Positions 8,085 through 16,196 of a stretch of DNA of 64,000 nt are shown here, piece after piece. The number at the start of each line of letters is the position of its first letter. Position 1 is the first letter of the stretch. The notes under the pieces were generated by a model. It was given only the letters and a program-made list of their open reading frames with translations. It had not been told where the DNA came from and searched no databases. Origin of the DNA: Phytohabitans maris (GTDB lineage Bacteria > Actinomycetota > Actinomycetes > Mycobacteriales > Micromonosporaceae); the NCBI RefSeq assembly GCF_031085175.1, contig NZ_JAVHUY010000047.1:16782-80781 (forward strand), given 5' to 3'. Both the position numbers and the translations under genes were made by a program.

Positions 8085-9356
8085 CTAGCGAAGAACCTGC
8101 TTCCCACCGTCGACCAGCTGCGTGCCGAGCTGGTCCAGCGTTATCTTGTTGGCGAAGTACTGCTGCAGAGCCGGCGTGGCGTACTTGGTCTTCCACTCCG
8201 GATATCCACTGACCGTCTGAAATGGAGCGATCGTCAGGTCGGCCGCGCTCGCCACCGCCACGTCCCAGCCCTGCTTGCCGCCGGTCGCCTTGACCAGCTC
8301 CTCGCCCGCCTTCCTGCCGGTCGGCACGAGCCAGTCGCCCTGCGCGAGGCGGGCCTGGTTGGCCGGGTTGAGGAAGTACTCGACGAACTGCGCCGCCTGC
8401 TTCTTGCCCGCCGAATCCTCCGAAATGGAGAGTGTCTGCGGGTTGGCCGCCTGGTTGGCCGTGGTGCCCTTGACGGGCGGCAGCGTCACCCACTCGAAGC
8501 CGGCCGGCGCCTGCTCCACCATCTGCTGGCGGAGGAAGACCCCGCCGGGCAGCATCGCGTACTTGCCGGCGAAGAAGCCGGGCAGCGGGTCGGTGCCGCC
8601 CATGCCGACCGCGTCCGGGGAGGCCGTCTTGGAAACGTAGATCATGTCGTGGATGCGGCGCGGGATCTCCTTCTCCGCGTCGCCGACCTTCACCTCGGTC
8701 TTGCCGCCCTCGGTGTAGAAGAACTTGCCGTCGAAGTTGAGCGACAGGTTCATCACCCGGTTGGTCGGCGACTTGAGCGCCCAGGCGACGCCGTACGTGC
8801 CGCCCTTGGTGAGTTTCTGCGCGTTGGCCTGGAACTCGTCCCAGGTCCACGCCTGCCCGGCCGCCGGCACGGTCACGCCGGCCGCGTCGAGCAGCTTCTT
8901 GTTGGCGATGACGACCTGCGACTCCAGCAGGAACGGCGCGCCGGCCACCTTGCCGTCGACCGTGACCGTGTCCCAGATGCCCTGGCTGATCTCCGACTTG
9001 AAGTCGTCACTCAGCAGCCCGGAGAGGTCGGCGAGGTACCCCTGCTCGGCGAACTCGCCGATCGACGCGCTCTCGTACTGGAAGACGTCCGGCGCGTCCC
9101 CGCCCTCGAACGAGGTGAGCAACTGGTCGTGCACGGAGTTCCAGTCACCCTGGACGTACTCGACCTGGATGTCGGGGTGCTCGGCGTTCCACTTGTCGAC
9201 CAGCTCACGGTTGGCGGCCAGCGACTCCTTCTGCCACGCGAGGCTGAGGAAGCGGAGCTTGACCGGGCCTTCGGAGGTTTCCTCGTCGCCTCCGCCACCG
9301 CAGCCGGACAGTCCAATGAGGAGCGCCGCGGACACGGCGACCAACTTTCTCAACAT
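8085..9356 (-). CDS. ABC transporter extracellular sugar-binding lipoprotein
   Basis: 423 residues from ATG 9356 (SD AAGGAG, 9-base spacing; a longer in-frame start is ignored). The lipobox LSGC gives a lipidated Cys19, followed by a Gly/Glu-rich linker, so the protein is anchored outside the membrane. The body has the cluster-B/family 1 solute-binding layout: WAQ-like KWNAEHPDIQVEYVQG, GGDAPDVFQYESASIGEFAEQGYLADLS, GKVAGAPFLLESQVVIANKKLLDAAG and FFAGKYAMLPGGVFLRQQ. It delivers a carbohydrate or glycoside to the two permeases encoded upstream. No ATPase gene lies in the operon, so a shared MsiK-type ATPase is likely (known for actinomycete sugar ABC systems; inference here). Confidence 0.93.
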   Translation of the reverse strand: MLRKLVAVSAALLIGLSGCGGGGDEETSEGPVKLRFLSLAWQKESLAANRELVDKWNAEHPDIQVEYVQGDWNSVHDQLLTSFEGGDAPDVFQYESASIGEFAEQGYLADLSGLLSDDFKSEISQGIWDTVTVDGKVAGAPFLLESQVVIANKKLLDAAGVTVPAAGQAWTWDEFQANAQKLTKGGTYGVAWALKSPTNRVMNLSLNFDGKFFYTEGGKTEVKVGDAEKEIPRRIHDMIYVSKTASPDAVGMGGTDPLPGFFAGKYAMLPGGVFLRQQMVEQAPAGFEWVTLPPVKGTTANQAANPQTLSISEDSAGKKQAAQFVEYFLNPANQARLAQGDWLVPTGRKAGEELVKATGGKQGWDVAVASAADLTIAPFQTVSGYPEWKTKYATPALQQYFANKITLDQLGTQLVDGGKQVLR

Positions 9357-9393
9357 GGGGGTGTACTCCTTAACCCTTGGCGGCACCAGCGAG

Positions 9394-10227
9394 TTAGCCC
9401 TTGACGGCGCCAGCGAGCGACCCGGAGGTCAGCCGGCGCTGCAGGAATGCGAAGAAGAGAAGGCTCGGGACGGTCGCCAGCAGCGAGCCGGCGGCGAGGG
9501 GTCCGAGCCGCGCGATCCCCTCGACGCCCACGAACCTGGCCAGCGTCACCGGCAGGGTCGCGAGGTCGGGGCTCTTGAGCAGTACGAGCGCGAAGAAGAA
9601 CTCGTTCCACGCGGAGATGAAGGCGAACAGGGACGTGGCCACCACACCGGGGGCGAGCAGCGGGGCGACCACCCGACGCAGCGTCTGCAACCGGGTGGCA
9701 CCGTCGACGGCGGCGGCCTCCTCCAGCTCGCGCGGGATGTTGCGGACGAAGCCCTGCAGCATCCACAGCGCGAACGGCAGTGCCCACACGACGTAGACCA
9801 GGACGAGGCCGGCGTGGGTGTTGACCAGGTCGACCTGTCGGAGGATGAGAAACAGCGGAATCACCAGCAGCACGAACGGAAACAGCTGGGACAGCAGCAC
9901 CCAGCCGAGCGCGACCGTGCCGAGCCGGGTCTTGAAGCGGGCCAGCGCGTACGCGGCGGGCAGCGCCACGAGCACGGTCAGCACCGCCGTCGCCAGCGAG
10001 ACCTGGAGGCTGTTGAGCGCGGCCCGGCCGAGCTCCTGCTCCGTGAACGCCTCGACGTAGTTGTCGAACGTCGGGTTGTGCGGGACGAGCGTGGGATGTA
10101 TCTCCACCATCTCCCGCGGCGGCTTGAAGCTCGTCGAGAGCATCCAGACGAGCGGGAAGCCGAGGAACACCATGTATCCCAGGAGCGCGACGTACTGGAG
10201 TGCCTTTGTGGTGCGACGCGCCTTCAT
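9394..10227 (-). CDS. Carbohydrate ABC transporter permease (MalG type)
   Basis: 277 residues from ATG 10227, overlapping the TGA of the other permease (ATGA, 10224-10227). About six membrane segments are visible (for example ALQYVALLGYMVFLGFPLVWM at the N-terminus and LGWVLLSQLFPFVLLVIPLFLIL). The EAA loop EEAAAVDGATRLQTLRRVVAPLL contacts the ATPase. The MalG-type C-terminus QRRLTSGSLAGAVKG agrees. It pairs with the product of 10224-11123 to form the channel for the substrate caught by the binding lipoprotein. It is followed by 37 bases before the binding-protein start, enough for that gene's own SD. Confidence 0.93.
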   Translation of the reverse strand: MKARRTTKALQYVALLGYMVFLGFPLVWMLSTSFKPPREMVEIHPTLVPHNPTFDNYVEAFTEQELGRAALNSLQVSLATAVLTVLVALPAAYALARFKTRLGTVALGWVLLSQLFPFVLLVIPLFLILRQVDLVNTHAGLVLVYVVWALPFALWMLQGFVRNIPRELEEAAAVDGATRLQTLRRVVAPLLAPGVVATSLFAFISAWNEFFFALVLLKSPDLATLPVTLARFVGVEGIARLGPLAAGSLLATVPSLLFFAFLQRRLTSGSLAGAVKG

Positions 10228-11123
10228 GCGTTCGCCTCCCGCAGCCTTCTGCGTAGGTACACGGCGAGGAGCGCGACGATGATGACCACCATCACGTTGC
10301 CGAGCGCGGCGGCGTAGCCGTAGTTGCCGTACCGGAACGCCTCCTCGTACGCGAAGAGCATCGGCAGCATCGTGCGGCCGCCCGGCCCGCCCGCGGTGAG
10401 CACGTAGACGAGGCCGAACGAGTTGAAGTTCCAGATGAAGTCGAGGGACGTGATGGCGATGACGACCGGCATCAGGTTGGGGATGGTGACGCTGCGGAAG
10501 CGTTGCCACGCCGACGCTCCGTCCACCGCGGCCGCCTCGTGCAGCTCGCGCGGCACCCCTTGCAGGCCGGCGAGGAGCACGATGGTGGTCTGCGGCATGC
10601 CGGCCCAGATGCCGACCAGGATGACGGCGGGCAGCGCGGTGCTGAAGTCGCCGAGCCAGTTGTGCCGCAACCCTTCCGCGCCGCCCCGGTAGAGCATCTC
10701 GTTGAGCAGCCCGGCGTCCGGGTGGTAGACCAGCCGCCACATGATGCCGACGATCACCGGTGGCATCGCCCACGGCACCAGCGCCATCACCCGCGCGAAG
10801 CCGCGGAAGCGCAGCGGCTGGTCGAGCAGCAGCGCCAGCCCGAGCGCGAGCACGAACTGCAGGATCGTCACCCCGAACGCCCACACCAGCCCGATCCGGA
10901 ACGCGCTCCAGAACAGGTCGTCGCTGAGCAGCTCGCGATAGTTGTCGATACCGGTGAAGCTGGTGTCGACGTCGCGGCCGGCGCGGGCGTCGGTGAAGCC
11001 GAGATAGATTCCGCGCAGCAGCGGCACCACCGACAGGACGAGCACCGGCAGGAGCGCGGGCAGCAGCAGGAGGTAGACCGTGGTCCGGTCCGACCGCGCT
11101 CGGGCCCGCGCGACTGTCGTCAT
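10224..11123 (-). CDS. Carbohydrate ABC transporter permease (MalF/UgpA type)
   Basis: 299 residues with six hydrophobic helices, beginning with a basic N-terminus (ARARARSDR) and TVYLLLLPALLPVLVLSVVPL. The EAA loop is HEAAAVDGASAWQRFRSVTIPNL near 195. The ATG 11123 overlaps the stop of lacI (ATGA, 11120-11123), which is why transporter and repressor must be co-transcribed. It is the first structural gene of the operon and the partner of the 9394-10227 permease. Confidence 0.93.
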   Translation of the reverse strand: MTTVARARARSDRTTVYLLLLPALLPVLVLSVVPLLRGIYLGFTDARAGRDVDTSFTGIDNYRELLSDDLFWSAFRIGLVWAFGVTILQFVLALGLALLLDQPLRFRGFARVMALVPWAMPPVIVGIMWRLVYHPDAGLLNEMLYRGGAEGLRHNWLGDFSTALPAVILVGIWAGMPQTTIVLLAGLQGVPRELHEAAAVDGASAWQRFRSVTIPNLMPVVIAITSLDFIWNFNSFGLVYVLTAGGPGGRTMLPMLFAYEEAFRYGNYGYAAALGNVMVVIIVALLAVYLRRRLREANA

Positions 11124-12151
11124 TGGACGCCGCCGCTCGAGGTCCGGACCACCAGGCTGGGCGCGACGTGCTCGCGCCGGGGTACCAGCGTGCCGTCCGC
11201 GATACGGTCGAGCAGCAGGCGGGCGGCGAGCTTGCCACGCTCGGCCGAGCCGAGCGAAACCGAGGAGATCTGCGGAAACGACATCTGCGCGAGCTCGGTG
11301 TCGTCCATGCCCACCAGGGCCACGTCCTCGGGCACGCGCCGGCCGGTCACCAGGAGCGCGTGCAGGGCACCGACCGCGATGAGGTCGTTGGCGCAGACGA
11401 TGGCGTCGGGCTCGGCCCGGGCGAGCAGCCGCTGGGCGGCGGCCCGCCCCGCGGCGTACTGGAAGTCGCCGACCTCCACCATCGCCGGCTCCACGGCCAG
11501 CCCGTGACGCGCCATCGCCGCGCGAAAGCCGGCATCGCGGGCGGCTCCCGGCACCGTGTCCAGCGGGCCGTTGACAAACCCGATCCGGGTACGCCCGGCG
11601 GCTACCAGATGGTCGACGGCGAGGGCGACGCCGGTGCGCGAGTCGGCCCGCACGTTGTCGACGGGCACGTCCTCGGGGAGCTGGCCGACCACGACCACCG
11701 GCACCGGGCTGGCCGTGAGCGCCGCCACGTGCGCCTCGGTGACGCGGATCGGGGAAATGATCATGCCATCGACGTAGCGGTGGGCCAGCCGCCGCAGTAA
11801 CGCGGTCTCGCCGGCCACGTTCCCGCCCGTCGCGTGTACGAGCAGCTGATGTCCCGACTCGGCGACCACGGCCTCGATCGCCCGCATCATCGCCACGTAC
11901 ACCGGGTTGCCGATGTCCTCGACGGCGAGCGCGATGAGCCCGGTCCGCTGCGACTGGAGGGAGCGCGCGATCGCGTTCGGCACGTACCCGACCGCGGCGG
12001 CCGCCTCCCGCACCCGCCGGACGGTCTCGGCGCTGCCGCCGAGACCGTTGAGCACCCGCGAGGCAGACGCGATCGACACCCCCGCCCGGGCCGCGACGGT
12101 GTGCACCGTCGGCCGCCCGTCGACAGCATCCTGTAAACGTTTACGACCCAC
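11120..12151 (-). CDS. LacI-family transcriptional regulator, first gene of the operon
   Basis: 343 residues from GTG 12151. The helix-turn-helix is at 15-40 (TVHTVAARAGVSIASASRVLNGLGG), the hinge helix follows (NAIARSLQSQRTG), and the periplasmic-binding-protein-like effector domain runs from ~62 to the end (DAIVCANDLIAVGALHAL, VALVGMDDTELAQMSFPQISSV). Two LacI-type operators flank its start: one lies inside its first codons and one just upstream, so autoregulation by looping or roadblock is expected. The effector is probably the imported compound or its released sugar. No clear SD precedes the GTG, and no other in-frame start would keep the HTH intact. Confidence 0.92.
   Translation of the reverse strand: MGRKRLQDAVDGRPTVHTVAARAGVSIASASRVLNGLGGSAETVRRVREAAAAVGYVPNAIARSLQSQRTGLIALAVEDIGNPVYVAMMRAIEAVVAESGHQLLVHATGGNVAGETALLRRLAHRYVDGMIISPIRVTEAHVAALTASPVPVVVVGQLPEDVPVDNVRADSRTGVALAVDHLVAAGRTRIGFVNGPLDTVPGAARDAGFRAAMARHGLAVEPAMVEVGDFQYAAGRAAAQRLLARAEPDAIVCANDLIAVGALHALLVTGRRVPEDVALVGMDDTELAQMSFPQISSVSLGSAERGKLAARLLLDRIADGTLVPRREHVAPSLVVRTSSGGVQ
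12132..12145. promoter_or_regulatory. LacI-type operator O1, inside the first codons of lacI
   Basis: GTAAAC-GTTTAC is a perfect 12-bp palindrome with the central CG step typical of LacI/GalR operators. It spans codons 3-6 of the regulator gene, so bound repressor would block elongation or open-complex formation. Confidence 0.8.
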
Positions 12152-12174
12152 AGGCCGTACCTCCGGAACTCATC

Positions 12175-12188
12175 TGTAAACGTTTCCA
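12175..12188. promoter_or_regulatory. LacI-type operator O2, upstream of lacI
   Basis: TGTAAACGTTTCCA has the same half-site as the operator at 12132-12145, with one mismatched arm (TTTCC). The two centres are 43 bp apart, close to four helical turns, so two dimers would sit on the same DNA face. The operon promoter should lie at or just upstream of this site on the minus strand. Confidence 0.75.
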
Positions 12189-12321
12189 AGGAGCCTGCCC
12201 CGTGATCGTCTCCGCGTCAACCCCTCGTTACGATCTCGTTTCCAACCCCGCTCCGGAGGACCTACTGGGTCGCTCCCGCCTGACCGCGCCCTCTCCGCGC
12301 CCCGCCCGCCGGACACGACGA

Positions 12322-12351
12322 CGCGGGCCGCGCCTGGCGGCGCGGCCCGCG
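12322..12351 (-). terminator. GC-rich hairpin downstream of the 57-residue gene
   Basis: A perfect 13-bp stem (CGCGGGCCGCGCC with its complement) has a 4-base loop. It lies 13 bases past the stop of the small gene and ends upstream of the lacI operon, so it separates the two minus-strand units. No U-tract follows, as is common in actinomycetes. Confidence 0.75.
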
Positions 12352-12363
12352 TTCACCCGATCG

Positions 12364-12537
12364 CTACCGAGCGTGCGCTGCCGTGGGCTGGCCGCGCACC
12401 GGCGCCTCTTGCCGCGCCCGGCGGCCGCGGCGGGCCCTGCGGGCGGTGGCGAGCAGTCGCTCACGGTCGGCCTCGGCGATCAGCTCACGCTGACGGTCGT
12501 TCGCCTGGGCCAGGACGAGGTCCGGGTGCATCAACAT
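12364..12537 (-). CDS. Small charged protein of unknown function (57 residues)
   Basis: The ATG at 12537 is preceded by AAAGGAG at good spacing. The product MLMHPDLVLAQANDRQREL... is helical and strongly basic at the C-terminus (LLATARRARRGRRARQ). Proteins beginning MHPDL(V/M)..A..R..EL are common small actinobacterial hypotheticals. No domain or function is recognised. The isolated position, good SD and following hairpin support a real gene. Confidence 0.7.
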   Translation of the reverse strand: MLMHPDLVLAQANDRQRELIAEADRERLLATARRARRGRRARQEAPVRGQPTAAHAR

Positions 12538-12689
12538 GGCTCTGTCTCCTTTGGTCGTTCCCGGTGAACCGCTGATGTGTCCATCCTCGGCCGGTAAGGG
12601 AACGACCACATCGGGAGCGCTTACCTATCTTGGCCGCCCACCCGCCTTACGCAGGGCCGCCAGTGCCTTAGCCAAGCCCCCGCCACGGC

Positions 12690-12703
12690 CTAGGTATACC
12701 TAG
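12690..12703. promoter_or_regulatory. Perfect 14-bp palindrome CTAGGTATACCTAG
   Basis: The site is fully symmetric and AT-rich in its centre within very GC-rich DNA, about 150 bp upstream of the small gene. It could be an operator for a dimeric regulator. No regulator gene is adjacent, so this is only a candidate. Confidence 0.4.
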
Positions 12704-12731
12704 AGAGCCTTCGCACCCCGCCCCCCACGTA

Positions 12732-12787
12732 TGTGATCGAAGCTCCCCTCAAGTCGCTCTAGCGACTTGAGGGGAGCTTCGATCACA
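12732..12787. repeat. Dispersed palindromic element, copy 1
   Basis: There are two perfect 27-bp arms (12732-12758 and 12761-12787) with two bases between. It shares the arm core GATCGAAGCTCCC with copies at 22308-22361, 46662-46717 and 50169-50226. As RNA it would be an extremely stable hairpin and could terminate transcription from either side. Confidence 0.9.
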
Positions 12788-12981
12788 GGCCATCACCCGA
12801 CTCCGAAAGCTCCAGACGCCATCGCGCTCGGACGCGGCGGTCGCACGCCTCAAGATCCCGACAAGTCAGGGATTTTGCTGCTACCTCAGAGCGGGCCCCG
12901 GCCCTGGTCGGTCCGCGTGGGTTGCGAAACGCGGAGGGTGTGGCCGCAGGGAGCAAGGGTCCGGACCCAATGCCACTCACG

Positions 12982-13362
12982 CTAATCGATGTCGACGACC
13001 TCGCGGCCAAGCGGCCAGAAGGCGGCCGGGACCAGCTTGAAGTTGGCGATGCCGAACGGGATGCCGATGATGGTTACGCACTGGGCGATCCCGGCGGCGA
13101 TGTGGGTCAGGGCCAGCCACCAGCCGGCGACGATGACCCAGATGACGTTCGCGATGCCCGAGGCGAGGCCGGCGCTGGGCTTGGTGACCAGCGTGCGACC
13201 GAAGGGCCACAGCGAGTAGTAGGCCAGCCGCAGCGAGGCTACGCCGAACGGGATGGTCACGATCAGAGCGAAGCAGATCAGTGCGGCCAGGCCGTATCCG
13301 ATGGCCAGCACGATCCCGCTCCCGAAGATCAACCACAGCAGGTTGAGGATGAGGCGGAGCAT
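12982..13362 (-). CDS. YccF-domain membrane protein
   Basis: 126 residues from ATG 13362. The start MLRLILNLLWLIFGSG is the usual N-terminus of YccF proteins; a GGAGG sits only one base before it, so the true start is slightly uncertain. Two copies of the YccF repeat are visible: IPFGVASLRLAYYSLWPFGR near 42-61 and IPFGIANFKLVPAAFWPLGR near 100-119, each preceded by long hydrophobic helices. The family is an inner-membrane protein of unknown function. It is transcribed away from the ribokinase-type gene 80 bases upstream and may belong to that minus-strand unit. Confidence 0.85.
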   Translation of the reverse strand: MLRLILNLLWLIFGSGIVLAIGYGLAALICFALIVTIPFGVASLRLAYYSLWPFGRTLVTKPSAGLASGIANVIWVIVAGWWLALTHIAAGIAQCVTIIGIPFGIANFKLVPAAFWPLGREVVDID

Positions 13363-13442
13363 GCCTCCAGGATGACCCAACAGATCAAGCTCGCCGAGCC
13401 GAACCCCCGACCAGAAGGCCGAGAGCCGAAACACGGACCCGA

Positions 13443-14342
13443 TCAGGGAGCCGAGCCGAAAAGGGCGTCGATCTCGGCGCGCTGGGGCAGTGACACCGAG
13501 GCGCCCAGGCGCCGGGCGCAGGCGGCGCCGGCCGCGCAGGCCCAGCGGACCGCCTCGACCATGTCGCGGCCCTCGCCCCAGGCCACGGCCAGCGCGCCGG
13601 TGAACGCGTCACCGGCCGCCGTCGAGTCGACCGTCTCCACCTTGAACCCAGGCACGTGCACCGCCGTGCCGGCGCGGTCGCCGTACCAGGCGCCCTCGTC
13701 GCCCATCGTGACCACCGCACGTGGCACCACGGAGAGCAACGCACCCGGGTCTTCGCGCCCGCGGCCGCTGATGGTGCGCGCCTCGCCCTCGTTGACCACC
13801 AGCAGGTCGACCGCGTCGAGCAGTTCGGCGGGGATCGTGCGGGCCGGCGCGGCGTTGAGCAGCACCCGCACGCCGGCCGCCCGGGCCGCGAGTGCCGCCT
13901 CGGTCACCGTCTCGATCGGGATCTCCAGCTGGGCGACGAGCACGTCCGCCCCGCGTACCGCCGAAAGCTCCGCCTCGGTGAGCGAGGTGAACGCCGCGTT
14001 CGCGCCCGGCGTGACGACGACGCTGTTTTCGCCCTCGCGGTCGACCACGACCAGCGCGACGCCGGACGAGCCGTACACCACCCTCGCGTGTGCACTGTCC
14101 ACTCCGGACGCCGCGAGGCGGGCCTTGAGCGTCACGCCGAACGAGTCCGAGCCGATCGCGCCGAGGAACGCGCACGAGGCGCCCGCGCGGGCCGCCGCGA
14201 TCGCCTGGTTGGCGCCCTTGCCGCCGGGCACCATCGTGAAGTCGTTGCCGAGCACGGTCTCACCGGGCCGGGGCAGCACCGGCGCGGTGGCGACGAGGTC
14301 CATGTTCGCGCTGCCGGCCACGACCACCCGAGGCGCACGCAT
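13443..14342 (-). CDS. Ribokinase-type PfkB kinase (second copy)
   Basis: 299 residues from ATG 14342. PfkB signature 1 (MVPGGKGANQAIAAARAG) and signature 2 (DSTAAGDAFTGALAVAWG) are intact, with GSANMDLVATAPVLPRPGETV at the N-terminus. It is closely similar to the kinase at 4708-5589 throughout, so the two are paralogues from duplication or separate acquisition. It sits 8 bases after the stop of an ABC ATPase and is probably co-transcribed with it, not with a sugar transporter, so its physiological substrate (ribose or another pentose or deoxyribose) is open. Confidence 0.88.
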   Translation of the reverse strand: MRAPRVVVAGSANMDLVATAPVLPRPGETVLGNDFTMVPGGKGANQAIAAARAGASCAFLGAIGSDSFGVTLKARLAASGVDSAHARVVYGSSGVALVVVDREGENSVVVTPGANAAFTSLTEAELSAVRGADVLVAQLEIPIETVTEAALAARAAGVRVLLNAAPARTIPAELLDAVDLLVVNEGEARTISGRGREDPGALLSVVPRAVVTMGDEGAWYGDRAGTAVHVPGFKVETVDSTAAGDAFTGALAVAWGEGRDMVEAVRWACAAGAACARRLGASVSLPQRAEIDALFGSAP

Positions 14343-14350
14343 GGGCAAAG

Positions 14351-15145
14351 CTAAGCAGCCCGCGCCGCGAAGCGCGAGCCCGCGCGCTCCAGCGTCAGCG
14401 GCACGTCGAACGTCTTCGACAGGTTTTCCCCGGTCACCGTGTCGCCGATCAGCCCCTGCGCCACCACGGCGCCGTCGCGCAGCAGCAGGGCGTGCGTGAA
14501 GCCGGGCGGGATCTCCTCGACGTGGTGGGTGACGAGCACGAGCGCCGGGGCGTCCGGGTCGTACGCCAGCTCGGCCAGCCGCCCCACCAGATCCTCCCGG
14601 GCGCCGAGGTCGAGGCCGGCCGCCGGCTCGTCGAGCAGCAGCAGCTCGGGGTCGGTCATCAGCGCGCGGGCGATCTGCACCCGCTTGCGCTCGCCCTCGG
14701 AGAGCGTCCCGTACGCCCGGTCGGCCAGCCCGGCCACGCCGAACTGCTCGAGCAGCGCCCGCGCCCGTACCTCGTCCATCGCCTCGTACCGCTCGCGCCA
14801 CCGGCCGACCACACCCCACGACGCGGTCATCACGACGTCGACGACCCGCTCCTCGCCGGGGATCCGCTCGGCCAGCGCGGCGCTGGCGATGCCGATGCGG
14901 GTGCGCAACTCGTTGACGTCGGTGCGACCGAGCCGCTCGCCGAGCACGTGTGCGGTGCCGGTGCTGGGGTAGAGGCGGGCGGCGGCGATGCTGAGGAGCG
15001 TGGTCTTGCCGGCGCCGTTCGGCCCGAGGACGACCCACCGTTCGTCCAGCTCGACCTTCCAGGTGAGATCGTGCAGCAGGTGCGAGCCGGTGCGGACGAC
15101 ACCGACGCTGTCGAGGTCGACCACGAGATCTTCGGACGAGGCCAC
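14351..15145 (-). CDS. ABC transporter ATP-binding protein
   Basis: 264 residues from GTG 15145 (VASSEDLVVDLDSVGVVR). Walker A is GPNGAGKTT near 50, the signature TLSEGERKRVQIARAL near 150 has E in place of the second G of LSGGE, Walker B is ELLLLDEPAAGLD, and VTHHVEEI is the switch His. The pattern is that of stand-alone YlmA/ModF-like ATPases for which no permease is adjacent. It is followed by the second ribokinase gene. It diverges from the ABC gene at 15213 with only 67 bases between starts. Substrate unknown. Confidence 0.85.
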   Translation of the reverse strand: MASSEDLVVDLDSVGVVRTGSHLLHDLTWKVELDERWVVLGPNGAGKTTLLSIAAARLYPSTGTAHVLGERLGRTDVNELRTRIGIASAALAERIPGEERVVDVVMTASWGVVGRWRERYEAMDEVRARALLEQFGVAGLADRAYGTLSEGERKRVQIARALMTDPELLLLDEPAAGLDLGAREDLVGRLAELAYDPDAPALVLVTHHVEEIPPGFTHALLLRDGAVVAQGLIGDTVTGENLSKTFDVPLTLERAGSRFAARAA

Positions 15146-15199
15146 GTGACCATCCAACCACGTCCGAACAGCCGCCCCCCACGGATGTGACCAGCACCG

Positions 15200-15205
15200 T
15201 ATGGT
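15200..15205 (+). promoter_or_regulatory. -10 box TATGGT of a leaderless promoter
   Basis: The hexamer fits TANNNT and ends 7 bases before the ATG at 15213. No SD is present, so the message should start at or next to the start codon. Confidence 0.55.
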
Positions 15206-15212
15206 CTGGCCC

Positions 15213-16196
15213 ATGACGGCCGTCATCCAGATCGAGGGGCTGCGCAAGACGTTCCGCACATTGCGGGGCGGCGCCCGGGTCGCCCTCAACGGCTTCGACA
15301 TGACGGTCGAGGCGGGCCAGATCCACGGGTTCCTCGGCCCCAATGGCTCCGGCAAGACCACCACGTTGCGCACGCTGCTCGGCCTGGTCCGCGCCGACGA
15401 CGGTCGGATGTCGATCCTCGGCCGGACCGCGCCGGAGGCACTGCCGGAGGTCGCCCCGCAGGTGGGCGCGATCGTGGAGAGCCCGCAGTTCTTCGGCAAC
15501 TTCTCCGGCCGCCGTACGCTGCGGCTGCTCGCCCGGGCCGGCGGCGTGCCCGCCGAGCGGGTCGAGGCGGTGCTGACCCAGGTGGGGCTCCGCGACCGGG
15601 GCGACGAGCGGGTCAAGGGGTACTCGCTGGGCATGAAGCAGCGCCTCGCGGTGGCCTCGGCGCTGCTCAAGCAGCCCGAGCTGCTGATCCTCGACGAGCC
15701 GGCCAACGGCCTCGACCCGGCCGGCATCCGGGAGATGCGCGACCTGATGCGGCAGCTCTCGTCGGCCGGCATCACGGTGCTCGTCTCCAGCCACATCCTG
15801 GCCGAGATCCAGCTGATCTGCGACCACGTGACGATCGTCTCGCGGGGGCAGCGGGTGGCGACCGGGCCGGTGGCGGCGGTGCTGTCCGGCTTCGACAAGG
15901 GCGAGTACCGGGTGCGGGTGGGCGACCTCGACCGCGCCGCCGACGTGCTCGGCACCGCCGGCCTGCCGGTGACGAAGAACGAGGACCACCTCGTGGTGGC
16001 CGACGTGGGCGACCCGGCGTGGATCACCGAGCAGCTCGGGCGGCGCGGCATGTGGGTCTCCGAGCTGACCCCGCTCACCCCGGACCTCGAGAGCGTCTTC
16101 CTCCAGCTGACCGCCACAACACCCGATCCGGGCGCGCCCAAGCAGGTGGACGAGGCGATCCAGCCCGGCACGATCGACCTGGGGGTCCAGTCGTGA
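15213..16196 (+). CDS. ABC-2 type transporter ATP-binding protein
   Basis: 327 residues from ATG 15213 (MTAVIQIEGLRKTF); an in-frame ATG at 15201 lies inside the likely -10 box. Walker A is GPNGSGKTT near 45, the signature YSLGMKQRLAVASALL, Walker B ELLILDEPANGLDP, and VLVSSHILAEIQ. The DrrA/BcrA-like C-terminal ~100 residues follow. It couples to the permease that begins inside its stop codon (GTGA at 16193). Systems of this type export drugs, lipids or peptides; nothing here fixes the cargo. Confidence 0.92.
   Translation: MTAVIQIEGLRKTFRTLRGGARVALNGFDMTVEAGQIHGFLGPNGSGKTTTLRTLLGLVRADDGRMSILGRTAPEALPEVAPQVGAIVESPQFFGNFSGRRTLRLLARAGGVPAERVEAVLTQVGLRDRGDERVKGYSLGMKQRLAVASALLKQPELLILDEPANGLDPAGIREMRDLMRQLSSAGITVLVSSHILAEIQLICDHVTIVSRGQRVATGPVAAVLSGFDKGEYRVRVGDLDRAADVLGTAGLPVTKNEDHLVVADVGDPAWITEQLGRRGMWVSELTPLTPDLESVFLQLTATTPDPGAPKQVDEAIQPGTIDLGVQS

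Larger units (their letters stand above)
12538..12981. other. Intergenic region, 444 bp, no gene seen
   Basis: Between the small gene and the yccF-like gene I find no credible coding frame. It holds an inverted pair GGTAAG/CTTACC at 12593-12625, a 14-bp perfect palindrome at 12690-12703 and the long dispersed palindrome at 12732-12787. The small gene's promoter must lie in the first ~150 bp. Confidence 0.6.
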
